A stretch of 44,322 nucleotides of DNA from a virus: the IMG/VR virus record IMGVR_UViG_3300044712_002096, positions 1-44,322 of that record. One strand, written 5' to 3'. The translations under genes were made by a program, and so were the position numbers. How positions within the stretch are numbered: the first letter of the stretch is position 1; each line of letters starts with the position of its first letter. This document shows, piece after piece, positions 30,530 to 38,399 of the stretch. Below the pieces are notes generated by a model. The model ran no database searches and was not told where the DNA came from. It was given only the letters and a program-made list of their open reading frames with translations.

Positions 30530-33299
30530 TCTTTCGTATGCCGGTGAACCACTCGCTATCCCCCAAGTCGACCTCCTCCAATGGATTCACGACAATATCG
30601 CCATTGAAGACGGACGCAAACTCGTCGGTCCCACCACCCACAACGGAAGACGCCCCGGACTCACCACCCTCCGCTCACCCGAACGCCGCAAAATACAACT
30701 CTACCAATACTTCCACCCCGCTGGCGCAAGTCGCTGGGACGAATTTTGGTTTCTCGCCACCCGCACCCAACTCAACAAAATGGAACTCGCTGCTTACGGC
30801 ACACACAGTAGCAGCAGTGGAATTGGTTACGCCCACAAGAAAAACCTACTCCTCCAACAAGGCACAACCACCCTCACCACCCCGCTCTACCTTCTGCCAC
30901 CCCGACCCCTCGCAGAACTCGGCGCTAAAACATACACCCAAGATTTATACCTAGCCTGTCTCGTAGACGAACGCTACTACTGGCAAAACTACCAACACAC
31001 CAGCAACCCCATCCTCACCGACTGGAATGCCCTACTCAATAACATCGCCAGCAACATCGGCATCACACTCACCATTGACGCCATCGATTCCGCCTATGGC
31101 AAACCCAGCTACAATAGTTTCCTCACTGACCCCTACGCTCCCGCCAGCGCAATCCTAGACGCCATCTGCTACAACATCGGACACGTCTTCATCCGCAACC
31201 TCAACGACACCTACCGCACACTCTCCTACGCCAACTGCAAACTAGCCTGGAATCAAAACATCGCCCTCTTCGGCACACTCGACACTCACGCAGGCGGCGA
31301 TGCATACAGCACTAAATACATCCAAAACGCCGCCCGAGCCGCCGCCCAACTACCCGAAAAATTTGTTTTTAATTTCCCCATTTGGTGCGACAACACACAA
31401 GCCTGGGAAGAACCCAAACCCAACCACCTCCCCTTCCCACTCGCCGCAGGCACCTACCACGATATCACCATCAATACCGCCGATCTCGGAATGTCCTGTG
31501 GCAACCTAGGCTGCGGTTACGTACCCGGAACAGTCAAATCATTCCGCGACACCGCCAAAGCCCAATACTGTGATTGCGAAACAAAAACTAGCCAAGACGA
31601 CCCCGCCAACCAAGCCCAACTCGCCAGCCTCGCCAGCCAAGCCGCCAAAGACTATTGTCACTACAAAACACTCACCGGCGCTGACGTAGTCTATAACGGC
31701 ACCAAAGCCTGGATACCCACCGCCGAAGACGTATGCTGGACTTACGGGCCACAAGGCGTCAGCACCCGCATCCTCAACAATCCATTCAATCTGGATTACG
31801 ATGACCTACACCACGAAGTCACTACCAGTTGCAGCCCCAGTAGCAGCGAACCCAGCCAAAGCAGCGGCAGCCCACCTAGCAGCAGTGTGCCGCCCAGTTC
31901 CAGTGTCCCACCTAGTTCCAGCGTGCCGCCCAGCAGCCAACGTTGCACAGGCACAGAAATAGTCAGAGTAGGACAAGGCCGACTCTACCGAGACGGCGAC
32001 TACGTCTGCCAAGATACCCTAAACCTCGTCTTCCAAGACGGATATTTCTGTTACAGCCAAGCCAACCAACCCAGTTGTGTCTACATCTGCTGCTCATCCA
32101 GTTCCACCAGTGGCAGCAGCAACCCCTGCGGACAATACCAATGCGAATGGTGGTGGGACGCCCAAACAGGCGCATGGAACCTCATCATCGGTTGCACACT
32201 TCCCGGCTGTGGTTGCGAATGTCCTTCCTGCGTCGGTAGTAGCCACCAACAAATCACCAAAACCGCATGCAGCACAGGCAGCACCAGCGTCAGTCGTTGC
32301 TACCCCAGTTGCAGCCCCAGTTGCCTCTCCGAATGCTCATCCCAAATTTGCCAATGGACTTGGACAGAAGCATTCCGATCATGGGATCTCACCATCCCCT
32401 GTGACTACGGAACATGCATTTGCCCCACACCACCCGAATTTGGCGAATACGACGGACAAACCTACGAACCCTGTTGCAGCCCCAGCAGTTACCCCAGCGT
32501 CAGCAGTTGCTCGCCCTGCATGGAAAATTGCACCTGGGAATGGGCCAAGATATTCAGCGACGAATGGACACTCGTGGCTGATTGCACACCACCCTGCATT
32601 TGCCCATCACCCCCTGGCCCCGGCACCACCCCACACGAACTCTACCAACCCTGTTGCAGTTCCATTGGCAGTTGCGGCACAGCCTGCGAAGGACATCAAT
32701 GCGTATACACTTGGGACGAATTGGGTGACGTGTGGTATTTGACCACTCCCTGCGGTGGCGGATGTCTCTGCGTATCCACTCCTGTTACCCCCGGAACATC
32801 ACATGGACAAACCGCCTCTGTCTGCTGTTCCCCTGCCAGTAGCACTTGCGATACCAGCGAATGCAGCGGACAACGTTGCAACTGGGTCTGGGACGCACTA
32901 TCCGATAGTTGGCATCTTGAAGAGCCCTATTGCCCCGATGGTTGCCTCTGCACTGACCCACCAACTCAATCTGGCGCATCACATGGACAATCCTTCATGC
33001 CCTGCTGCGGATGGGAAAGCCCGCCCAGTAGTCCAAGTGCTAGCCCCAGTCCGAGCGAAAGCCCGAGCCCAAGCGAAAGTCCGAGCCCAAGTGCTAGCCC
33101 CAGTTGTAGCGGCTACTGCTCATGGGTCTGGGATACAGTTAGCTGGACACTCATTAGTAACACCTGCCTCAGTGGTTGTAATTGCGACGAACCGCCCCCA
33201 GGTGGAACCAGCAGTCAAACAGGACAAACCAATTGTTACGGCAGCCCCAGTCCTAGCAGCAGCCACCCGGCTAGCAGCACTGCCCCACCCCCACCGTAA
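30519..33299 (+). CDS. Tail fibre with Ser/Pro stalks and six Cys-rich repeats
   Basis: A 926-residue protein. Residues 1-330 form a folded N-terminal part (GPTTHNGRRPGLTTLRSPER and neighbours) that may attach to the tail. A PPSSSVPPSSSV stalk lies near 447-472 and a SPSPSESPSPSE stalk near 837-862. Between about 535 and 905 are six repeats with the pattern C-x2/4-C-x-W-x-W, then W-x-L, then C-x-C-x2-P-P and a GQ-x-x-x-PCC end. So many cysteines suggest disulfides outside the cell or bound metal. Long open frames overlapping it are composition artefacts. Confidence 0.65.
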   Translation: MSYSLSYAGEPLAIPQVDLLQWIHDNIAIEDGRKLVGPTTHNGRRPGLTTLRSPERRKIQLYQYFHPAGASRWDEFWFLATRTQLNKMELAAYGTHSSSSGIGYAHKKNLLLQQGTTTLTTPLYLLPPRPLAELGAKTYTQDLYLACLVDERYYWQNYQHTSNPILTDWNALLNNIASNIGITLTIDAIDSAYGKPSYNSFLTDPYAPASAILDAICYNIGHVFIRNLNDTYRTLSYANCKLAWNQNIALFGTLDTHAGGDAYSTKYIQNAARAAAQLPEKFVFNFPIWCDNTQAWEEPKPNHLPFPLAAGTYHDITINTADLGMSCGNLGCGYVPGTVKSFRDTAKAQYCDCETKTSQDDPANQAQLASLASQAAKDYCHYKTLTGADVVYNGTKAWIPTAEDVCWTYGPQGVSTRILNNPFNLDYDDLHHEVTTSCSPSSSEPSQSSGSPPSSSVPPSSSVPPSSSVPPSSQRCTGTEIVRVGQGRLYRDGDYVCQDTLNLVFQDGYFCYSQANQPSCVYICCSSSSTSGSSNPCGQYQCEWWWDAQTGAWNLIIGCTLPGCGCECPSCVGSSHQQITKTACSTGSTSVSRCYPSCSPSCLSECSSQICQWTWTEAFRSWDLTIPCDYGTCICPTPPEFGEYDGQTYEPCCSPSSYPSVSSCSPCMENCTWEWAKIFSDEWTLVADCTPPCICPSPPGPGTTPHELYQPCCSSIGSCGTACEGHQCVYTWDELGDVWYLTTPCGGGCLCVSTPVTPGTSHGQTASVCCSPASSTCDTSECSGQRCNWVWDALSDSWHLEEPYCPDGCLCTDPPTQSGASHGQSFMPCCGWESPPSSPSASPSPSESPSPSESPSPSASPSCSGYCSWVWDTVSWTLISNTCLSGCNCDEPPPGGTSSQTGQTNCYGSPSPSSSHPASSTAPPPP

Positions 33300-33301
33300 A
33301 C

Positions 33302-34258
33302 TCACGCAATAAAACCATTGAGAATCCGCTCAATGGTCAAACACACTTCCTGTGCTGTAATAAGCGACATGCACTTCGCCACGGGGTAAGGGTGATTCAC
33401 AAATACAGGATTACGACACAACTCGTTATCCTTTTTATCCCCATCATTCAACGGCACTGCCCTCGATAACCAGCAGCCATGACCATGCATACACCGCATT
33501 GGGCCAGCGTGCAACAAATGAGTCGTGTGATAATTATTCATCCACATGGCGGGCTCTCTGCCTCCCCCAATACACACGTAAGCCCGATCAAACGCCGCGC
33601 ACAAATGATTCAATCCCGTGATCGGCCCCAACCCACCCTCACAATGCGACACCAACCGAATCAACTGTCGCACATCCGTCTGGTCAATCAAATTAATTGC
33701 ACCCTTTAAAGGCACATGCATATCCTTGCTTTGACCAATCTGCACAAACTGCACACGCCCCGCAAAATGATCCACCACCTGCTGATAATACGGCCACTGT
33801 TTTATCGTATAATCATTCTTCGATCCTGCCGATATCAACCAATACCGAGTCTTACACTTCGTGAAATGTTGCTCGATCATGCTGACCCACGATTTCTCTT
33901 CCTCACTCAAATAAATGTAAGGACGATTCACTTGCATCTCTAACGGAATATTCAACGTCTTCGCCAAATGGTCACAATAACCATTCAAAAATGTCACATT
34001 ACGCTGATTCGATTGATTCACCGTAGGATAATGACATTCAACAAGTCTCACCCCATCTGGCAAAACCGTATCCTCTGATTTCGATTGATAAGGAACAATA
34101 CTGGCTATATGAGGATTATGTTGCCAAATTGAATCGCAAGTTGTAGAAATATGCGTTTCATACTTACCTGGAAATTGACGATGAAGACTCTCAACTGTAG
34201 CCGTAAGCACAGTGATATCCCCCAATGAGAGCCCTGATCGTAAACAAATCTTTTCCAC
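33302..34258 (-). CDS. Glycosyltransferase, GT9/heptosyltransferase-like
   Basis: A 318-residue GT-B-type protein. The start VEKICLRSGLSLGDITVLTA has the typical GT9 N-terminal loop; LISAGSKNDYTIKQWPYYQQ and the later CEGGLGPITGLNHLCAAF match the donor-binding half with its Gly-rich turn. GTG 34258 is chosen because GGAGGTGG precedes it and its G is shared with the stop of the upstream GT71 gene; ATG 34288 would add ten residues without family similarity. It is the terminal gene of a two-gene leftward unit. Confidence 0.75.
   Translation of the reverse strand: MEKICLRSGLSLGDITVLTATVESLHRQFPGKYETHISTTCDSIWQHNPHIASIVPYQSKSEDTVLPDGVRLVECHYPTVNQSNQRNVTFLNGYCDHLAKTLNIPLEMQVNRPYIYLSEEEKSWVSMIEQHFTKCKTRYWLISAGSKNDYTIKQWPYYQQVVDHFAGRVQFVQIGQSKDMHVPLKGAINLIDQTDVRQLIRLVSHCEGGLGPITGLNHLCAAFDRAYVCIGGGREPAMWMNNYHTTHLLHAGPMRCMHGHGCWLSRAVPLNDGDKKDNELCRNPVFVNHPYPVAKCMSLITAQEVCLTIERILNGFIA
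33308..33337 (-). terminator. Leftward terminator overlapping a gene end
   Basis: A perfect 9-bp stem (33314-33322 with 33329-33337) with a 6-nt loop is followed on the minus strand by TTTTATT. It lies in the last codons of the leftward glycosyltransferase gene and would also separate it from the rightward fibre gene. Confidence 0.6.
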
Positions 34259-35406
34259 TAAACCACCTCCACCAACACAATAGGACACTTCTCATAATTC
34301 AACCAACGCCCCACCCATATCCTCGACTCATTCACCGTCCGCACACACACAAAAGATAACGCCCCATCATCCCCCACGACATACAACGCCTCCCCCGACT
34401 TATACCAAAACCGCTCCCGACCCGCAGGATTCTCACTAATCACCCCTCGCGCCCCCAACGTCAACGGTCTCGAATCCAACCCCAACCGATAATACATAAA
34501 CCGCTTCCCCACCCACTCATCCCCCGGCTCACTCGATCCCAACCACGCACCCCGCAAATCCTCCACAAACCGCAACAAAACATCCTCATGCGTAAACCCA
34601 GGCAACCTCGGATTATCCCCATACAACTGAAACTTAGCCAAATTGCGATGCAACCACAAACGCTCCCCCTGCAAATCATACTGCACCAAACACGCAATCC
34701 CGCACCCCTCCAAATGATGCACAGGGGTACTCGTCATCGCAAACTTCCGCCCCGTCACATGAAACGCCGCATTCCAGCTATCCTTATCCCCATGCATCCC
34801 CGCTTCCCGCCAATAAAACGCAATCCCATGCTCATTAATGTAATCCGCAATACACACTTCCCGCCAACACCGCGACTTATCAATAAAAATCGCGCCTGAC
34901 TCAAACTCGTCTTCCTCCACATACGGAATTTGAAACAACCCCCAAAACTTATGCGTGCTCGGCATCTTTCGCACGTCAGGCATAAAAATTGCGCCATGCT
35001 CCTTAAACGCCTCCTCCTCAAAAATCGGCTCAGGATTCCTAATAGCGAAACAATCCGCATCGATAAACAACACTTCCTGAAACGGACACCACTTAATCGC
35101 ATACGACTTCAACTCCCAACCATTCAAATGGGAGTGAGGATGTTCCTTCAATACATCCTCCGCATTCACACACGTCACATTAAACTGTTGTACCAACTCA
35201 TTAAACACGTCATCATGCTCATGCGGCAAATACCATAATTGAATCGGTAACGTACACCCTAATTTTCGTAACAACCGAATATTCGCGTAAGCATTCGTAT
35301 TGTACTTCACCCCGCCAGCGCAAATCACAATTCCACGACCACTCATCACCGGCAGCGGAACATTTAAATCATCTAGAACTTTTCTGGCATTCTCTCGTGA
35401 TAGCAT
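34258..35406 (-). CDS. GT71/MNN1-like mannosyltransferase
   Basis: A 382-residue protein. GIVICAGGVKYNTNAYANIR (residues 25-44), LPIQLWYLPHEHD, GWELKSYAIK and LFIDADCF (D116-x-D118) are the main motifs of the alpha-mannosyltransferase family that includes yeast Mnn1. D-A-D should bind the metal and nucleotide sugar. About 120 C-terminal residues extend beyond the catalytic core. ATG 35406 has AGAGG upstream. It overlaps the GT9-like gene by one base and is divergent from the sigma factor gene, with only 29 bp between the starts. Confidence 0.78.
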   Translation of the reverse strand: MLSRENARKVLDDLNVPLPVMSGRGIVICAGGVKYNTNAYANIRLLRKLGCTLPIQLWYLPHEHDDVFNELVQQFNVTCVNAEDVLKEHPHSHLNGWELKSYAIKWCPFQEVLFIDADCFAIRNPEPIFEEEAFKEHGAIFMPDVRKMPSTHKFWGLFQIPYVEEDEFESGAIFIDKSRCWREVCIADYINEHGIAFYWREAGMHGDKDSWNAAFHVTGRKFAMTSTPVHHLEGCGIACLVQYDLQGERLWLHRNLAKFQLYGDNPRLPGFTHEDVLLRFVEDLRGAWLGSSEPGDEWVGKRFMYYRLGLDSRPLTLGARGVISENPAGRERFWYKSGEALYVVGDDGALSFVCVRTVNESRIWVGRWLNYEKCPIVLVEVV

Positions 35407-35435
35407 AAATTCACCTCTTTACTTAATTAACGTAA

Positions 35436-35801
35436 ATGAGTAACGGACATTATGTAACCACAGAACAATTACGCACCGCCCTCCAAGATTACAAAAACAC
35501 GGGCACCATCAGCCCCCGTTTAACCCAATACTTACAAGCCATCGCCCAAGGAGTCGCCAGCAAATACGGCCACGACAACTCCGACGACGCCATCCAAGAA
35601 ACCTGGATACTCTTTTTAAGACACCTAGACAAAGTTAAAATTGACAAACACCCCTTCAATTATTTAACTACCATCGCCCACAACGCTTGCCGCCATGCTC
35701 ACCGCAAACACGCCAACACCACCCGCATGATGTACGACTACTTCACCACCCGCGCCACCCAAGGAGACTGCCCCCAAACCGACCAACGCAGCTTCGACTA
35801 A
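35436..35801 (+). CDS. T4 gp55-like late sigma factor
   Basis: A 121-residue protein whose N-terminal layout follows T4 gp55: a YVTTEQLRTALQDYKNTGTI start, IAQGVASKYG, then NSDDAIQETWILFLRHLD and HPFNYLTTIAHNACRHAHRK (residues 48-91), which is sigma region 2. It is shorter than T4 gp55 (185 residues), with only about 30 residues after region 2 and no evident region 4. Such sigma factors direct RNA polymerase to an AT-rich -10 octamer without a -35 box, which fits the TCTAAATA sites before the structural genes. It has no Shine-Dalgarno, so it might itself be leaderless. I saw no sliding-clamp gene to activate it. Confidence 0.75.
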   Translation: MSNGHYVTTEQLRTALQDYKNTGTISPRLTQYLQAIAQGVASKYGHDNSDDAIQETWILFLRHLDKVKIDKHPFNYLTTIAHNACRHAHRKHANTTRMMYDYFTTRATQGDCPQTDQRSFD

Positions 35802-35802
35802 C

Positions 35803-35833
35803 AAAAAAGCCGGGGCCATCCTAAGACCCCGGC
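35803..35833 (-). terminator. Leftward terminator
   Basis: A 7-bp GC stem (35809-35815 with 35827-35833) with an 11-nt loop is followed on the minus strand by six T. It would end leftward transcripts from the gene at 37024 after they cross about 520 nt of non-coding DNA. For the rightward sigma gene it lacks a T-run. Confidence 0.7.
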
Positions 35834-36352
35834 ACTCACTATTACGCAACAGTAAATAAATATACCAACACAATAGATTAACCCATATTACCCCACCTCA
35901 CCATAAGCTCACTCCATTTCACTCATGCTTAACATAAGCTCACTCCACTTTACACATACAAGACGCAACTTCATTCCACCTTACTCCTAACTAAAATTTA
36001 CCATACTGCTTACATCAGGCTGCCTTACTGCTTACATCAGGCTGCCTTACCGTAAATGACTATACTTATTACACTACAACACCCGACTTAAAATCACTTA
36101 ACTTTACAAACACGGCAATGTAATTCACGGTACTTCACACATACAGTACACTCCCTCTTTCTATACTTTACTAACACCTTAACGTGAAAACACCTTACTG
36201 TGGCATGACAAGAATACACAGCACTATACGCACACCCTAGTAGACCCAACTTTACACACACAGTACATCAAATCACCATCACCCTAAAGTAACGTACTCT
36301 ACCCTCACCCTAGCTTAACATACTTTACCATTAACTGGGCACAACCTCTTAA
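35834..36352. other. Repeat-rich non-coding region, 519 bp
   Basis: No gene is credible here. Seen: a perfect 22-bp tandem duplication (36004-36047); a 15-bp direct repeat CATAAGCTCACTCCA at 35902 and 35933; ACTTTAC five times (35947, 36101, 36165, 36249, 36322); the decamer CTTACCGTAA at 36046, identical to one in the operators at 8543. If transcribed leftward it would form a long 3' RNA ended by the terminator at 35803. It may be a cluster of protein-binding sites, a ncRNA or a packaging/replication site. Confidence 0.6.
36004..36047. repeat. Perfect 22-bp tandem duplication
   Basis: Two adjacent identical units beginning TACTGCTTACATCAGG occupy 36004-36025 and 36026-36047. The 22-bp period is close to two helical turns, as expected for a doubled protein site. 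CTTACCGTAA follows at once. Confidence 0.9.
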
Positions 36353-37024
36353 TCACACCCACTCCACTTGACGCAACTTATACGTCATGCGCCCATACGA
36401 ACCATTCCGCCACTGCCCAAACGCCCGATACACCCCATAATCCAACCACTCCCGCAACAACTCCTCACACGGATCAGCCCCCAACACATCCAACCGAAAC
36501 GAAAACCGCGTCCCCTCAGGCACCACATCCGCCCGTGTCACCGTCACCCGCTCCCCCTGCGCCGTCTGACAACGCAACGGGCGCTCCAACACCGGCAACT
36601 TCAACCCATCCACCCCCGCAGGCAACACCAACGGCAACCGTCTCGGAAACACAAAACAATTCCCATCAATCACCTTAATAAACGCAAAAATCGACCCCGT
36701 ATACGAACCCTTCACCCGATTCATACACCGCGCCGCCTCCTTAAAAAACCCCTTCACCACATAATCATAAATAAACGGCTGCCCCTTCAACTCCCCCTCC
36801 TCAAACCGATGAAACCCCGTCCACCCCCGCTGCTCCCGATCCTCCACCGTCCCCACCTCCTCCTCCACCAACCCCAACTCCGCAGCCTTCGTCGCCACAA
36901 ACGACGCATACACCTCCTTATTATACGGCACCGTCCCCAACATCGGCGTCGTCAACTCCACATCCACCTCATACCGCGACCGCACCAACTCACCCACCTC
37001 AGCCTTTTTCTTCGCCATCATCAA
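36353..37024 (-). CDS. Conserved phage protein of unknown function, RAMP-like ending
   Basis: A 223-residue protein. Features are YEVDVELTTPMLGTVPYNKE near the start, GFFKEAARCMNRV in the middle, VLERPLRCQTAQGERVTVTR, and a C-terminal FGQWRNGSYGRM. The order (beta strand ending in a 'T/L-L-G' turn, 'KGFFKEA' helix, 'ERPLR' strand, Gly-rich end) recalls ferredoxin-like RAMP proteins, but no CRISPR components are present and I do not claim a function. Three ATG codons occur in a row; 37024 has AAAGGG upstream. It is the only leftward gene in the replication half. Confidence 0.6.
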   Translation of the reverse strand: MMMAKKKAEVGELVRSRYEVDVELTTPMLGTVPYNKEVYASFVATKAAELGLVEEEVGTVEDREQRGWTGFHRFEEGELKGQPFIYDYVVKGFFKEAARCMNRVKGSYTGSIFAFIKVIDGNCFVFPRRLPLVLPAGVDGLKLPVLERPLRCQTAQGERVTVTRADVVPEGTRFSFRLDVLGADPCEELLREWLDYGVYRAFGQWRNGSYGRMTYKLRQVEWV

Positions 37025-37121
37025 ACCCTTTTTCCAAAAAAATCAACAAAATAAAAAACTCACAACACCCACAACATGACAATTACCCAAAATAAAAACA
37101 ACCCCAATTAAAAAAAAAATC

Positions 37122-37155
37122 AAAAAAAAACCCCAACGCACACAATGCGCTGGGG
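37122..37155 (-). terminator. Leftward terminator in a 350-bp gap
   Basis: A 10-bp stem (37131-37140 with 37146-37155, one mismatch) is followed on the minus strand by nine T. It lies in the 37025-37376 gap, which is A-rich and otherwise holds no gene. It would stop antisense transcription from the replication genes before the gene at 37024. Confidence 0.65.
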
Positions 37156-37376
37156 CCACCAAGAGAATCAAACCAGAACAAAAAACCCAATCAAACTAAC
37201 AAAGTAAAGAAACCCCCAAAACCAACCGATATACATGTAAAAGAAAAAAAATTCCAAACTGACCTTGCAATGGGTCACACAAAAACACTAACCTCAAAAA
37301 CAACATTAACCACGGCAACTAAGACAACTACAAAAACCAATCTTACTTGCCACAACTATGAAAGGGTCACAAGACC

Positions 37377-38249
37377 ATGTTCGAATCTCTCAAAAAGGCA
37401 AAAGCCCAACACGAAACCCCCAACTTCTTGGAGAATTTCGTCACCTTCCCCAAAGAAGGCGCAATCATCATCCGCATCCTCCCCAGCACACAAGGGCAGG
37501 ACTTCTTCTCCGCAACCCGCACCCACAAAATCAACGGCAAAAACATCCACTGTCCCAAGACACACGATGAAACCACCAACAAATGGGTCGGCAAATGCCC
37601 CGTCTGCGACTACATCGCACCCCTCTGGCGACAATCCGAAAAAGCCAGCAGCGACGAAGAACGCGAACGACTCCAAACCGAATACCGCAACCTAAAATGC
37701 CACCCACGCTTCTACGCCAACTGCATCATCCGCAGCGAAACCGACCTCAAAACAGGCGAAACACGCACCAACGTCGGACCCAAAATCATCAGCATGAGCA
37801 AACAACTATTCGACCTCATCTGCGATGCAATATTAGCCGACCCCCTCAACCCCGATGACGTAACCGACCTCAAAACCGGCAAAGACTTCGTCATCACCGT
37901 CAACCGAAAAGGCGAATGGCCCGATTTCACCAAATCCAAATTCGCACCCAAATCCACCCCCGCAGGAACCAAAGACGAAGTCACCACCTGGATGAACAAC
38001 CTCCACGACATCCACGGGTTACGAAAAGTCATGACCACCGAAGAGTTGGAAAAAGAAATCCGCATTATGCTCGGGGAAGAAAAGGAAACGGAAACGCCCA
38101 TTCGCTTGGCCGACCCGAATCCTCCCATTCCCCCCGTCAATCATGGCGCAATGCAAGTCGGTAGCAGCAGCATCACCAGCAACGGCACGGAAGGACTAGC
38201 CGACGACGACTTCCTTGCCGAACTCAACAAGGCTGGATTTAACAATTAA
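37377..38249 (+). CDS. T4 gp32-like single-stranded DNA-binding protein
   Basis: A 290-residue protein. The N-terminal OB-fold region contains IIIRILPSTQGQDFF and a zinc site H50, C59, C74, C77 (KCPVCDY), the same His-Cys-Cys-Cys order and final Cys-x2-Cys as T4 gp32 (His64, Cys77, Cys87, Cys90). The C-terminus GLADDDFLAELNKAGF is the acidic tail that usually contacts replication partners. It should coat ssDNA during replication and probably works with the PrimPol-helicase encoded next. Confidence 0.82.
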   Translation: MFESLKKAKAQHETPNFLENFVTFPKEGAIIIRILPSTQGQDFFSATRTHKINGKNIHCPKTHDETTNKWVGKCPVCDYIAPLWRQSEKASSDEERERLQTEYRNLKCHPRFYANCIIRSETDLKTGETRTNVGPKIISMSKQLFDLICDAILADPLNPDDVTDLKTGKDFVITVNRKGEWPDFTKSKFAPKSTPAGTKDEVTTWMNNLHDIHGLRKVMTTEELEKEIRIMLGEEKETETPIRLADPNPPIPPVNHGAMQVGSSSITSNGTEGLADDDFLAELNKAGFNN

Positions 38250-38289
38250 CCGTAAGATAGATAGCATCGGTTCTTTCTGATGTTTGGTG

Positions 38290-38322
38290 AACCCAGTCTA
38301 GTCGTCCTAGACTGGGTTTTTT
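38290..38322 (+). terminator. Rho-independent terminator
   Basis: A perfect 12-bp stem (38290-38301 with 38307-38318) with a 5-nt loop runs into a T-run ending at 38322. It follows the ssDNA-binding gene, allowing that protein to be expressed more than the downstream helicase. Confidence 0.9.
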
Positions 38323-38399
38323 ATTACCCATTATTATTCAAAATTAAGAACAAACCCATCGCTAACATAAACACATCAAAATAAATTAAAGGAAAAAAC

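Noticed and set aside
32077-33312. Two long open frames (221 and 185 codons) in another + frame inside the fibre gene
   Set aside because: They overlap the Cys-rich repeat gene, have Pro/Ala/Thr-biased meaningless sequence and arise from the low-T composition of this region; no ribosome sites support them.
36004-36047. CRISPR-like array
   Set aside because: The 22-bp units are adjacent without spacers and only two copies exist.
36353-37024. Cas-type RAMP protein as part of a CRISPR system
   Set aside because: No repeats with spacers, no other cas genes; only a general fold resemblance.
36368-37054. 228-codon + strand frame rich in Arg, His, Pro and Leu
   Set aside because: Antisense of the conserved gene 36353-37024; the composition is typical of a shadow frame.
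37270-37695. 141-codon + strand frame over the SSB start
   Set aside because: Thr/Lys/Ser-rich out-of-frame translation; the gp32-like frame at 37377 has the zinc site and acidic tail.
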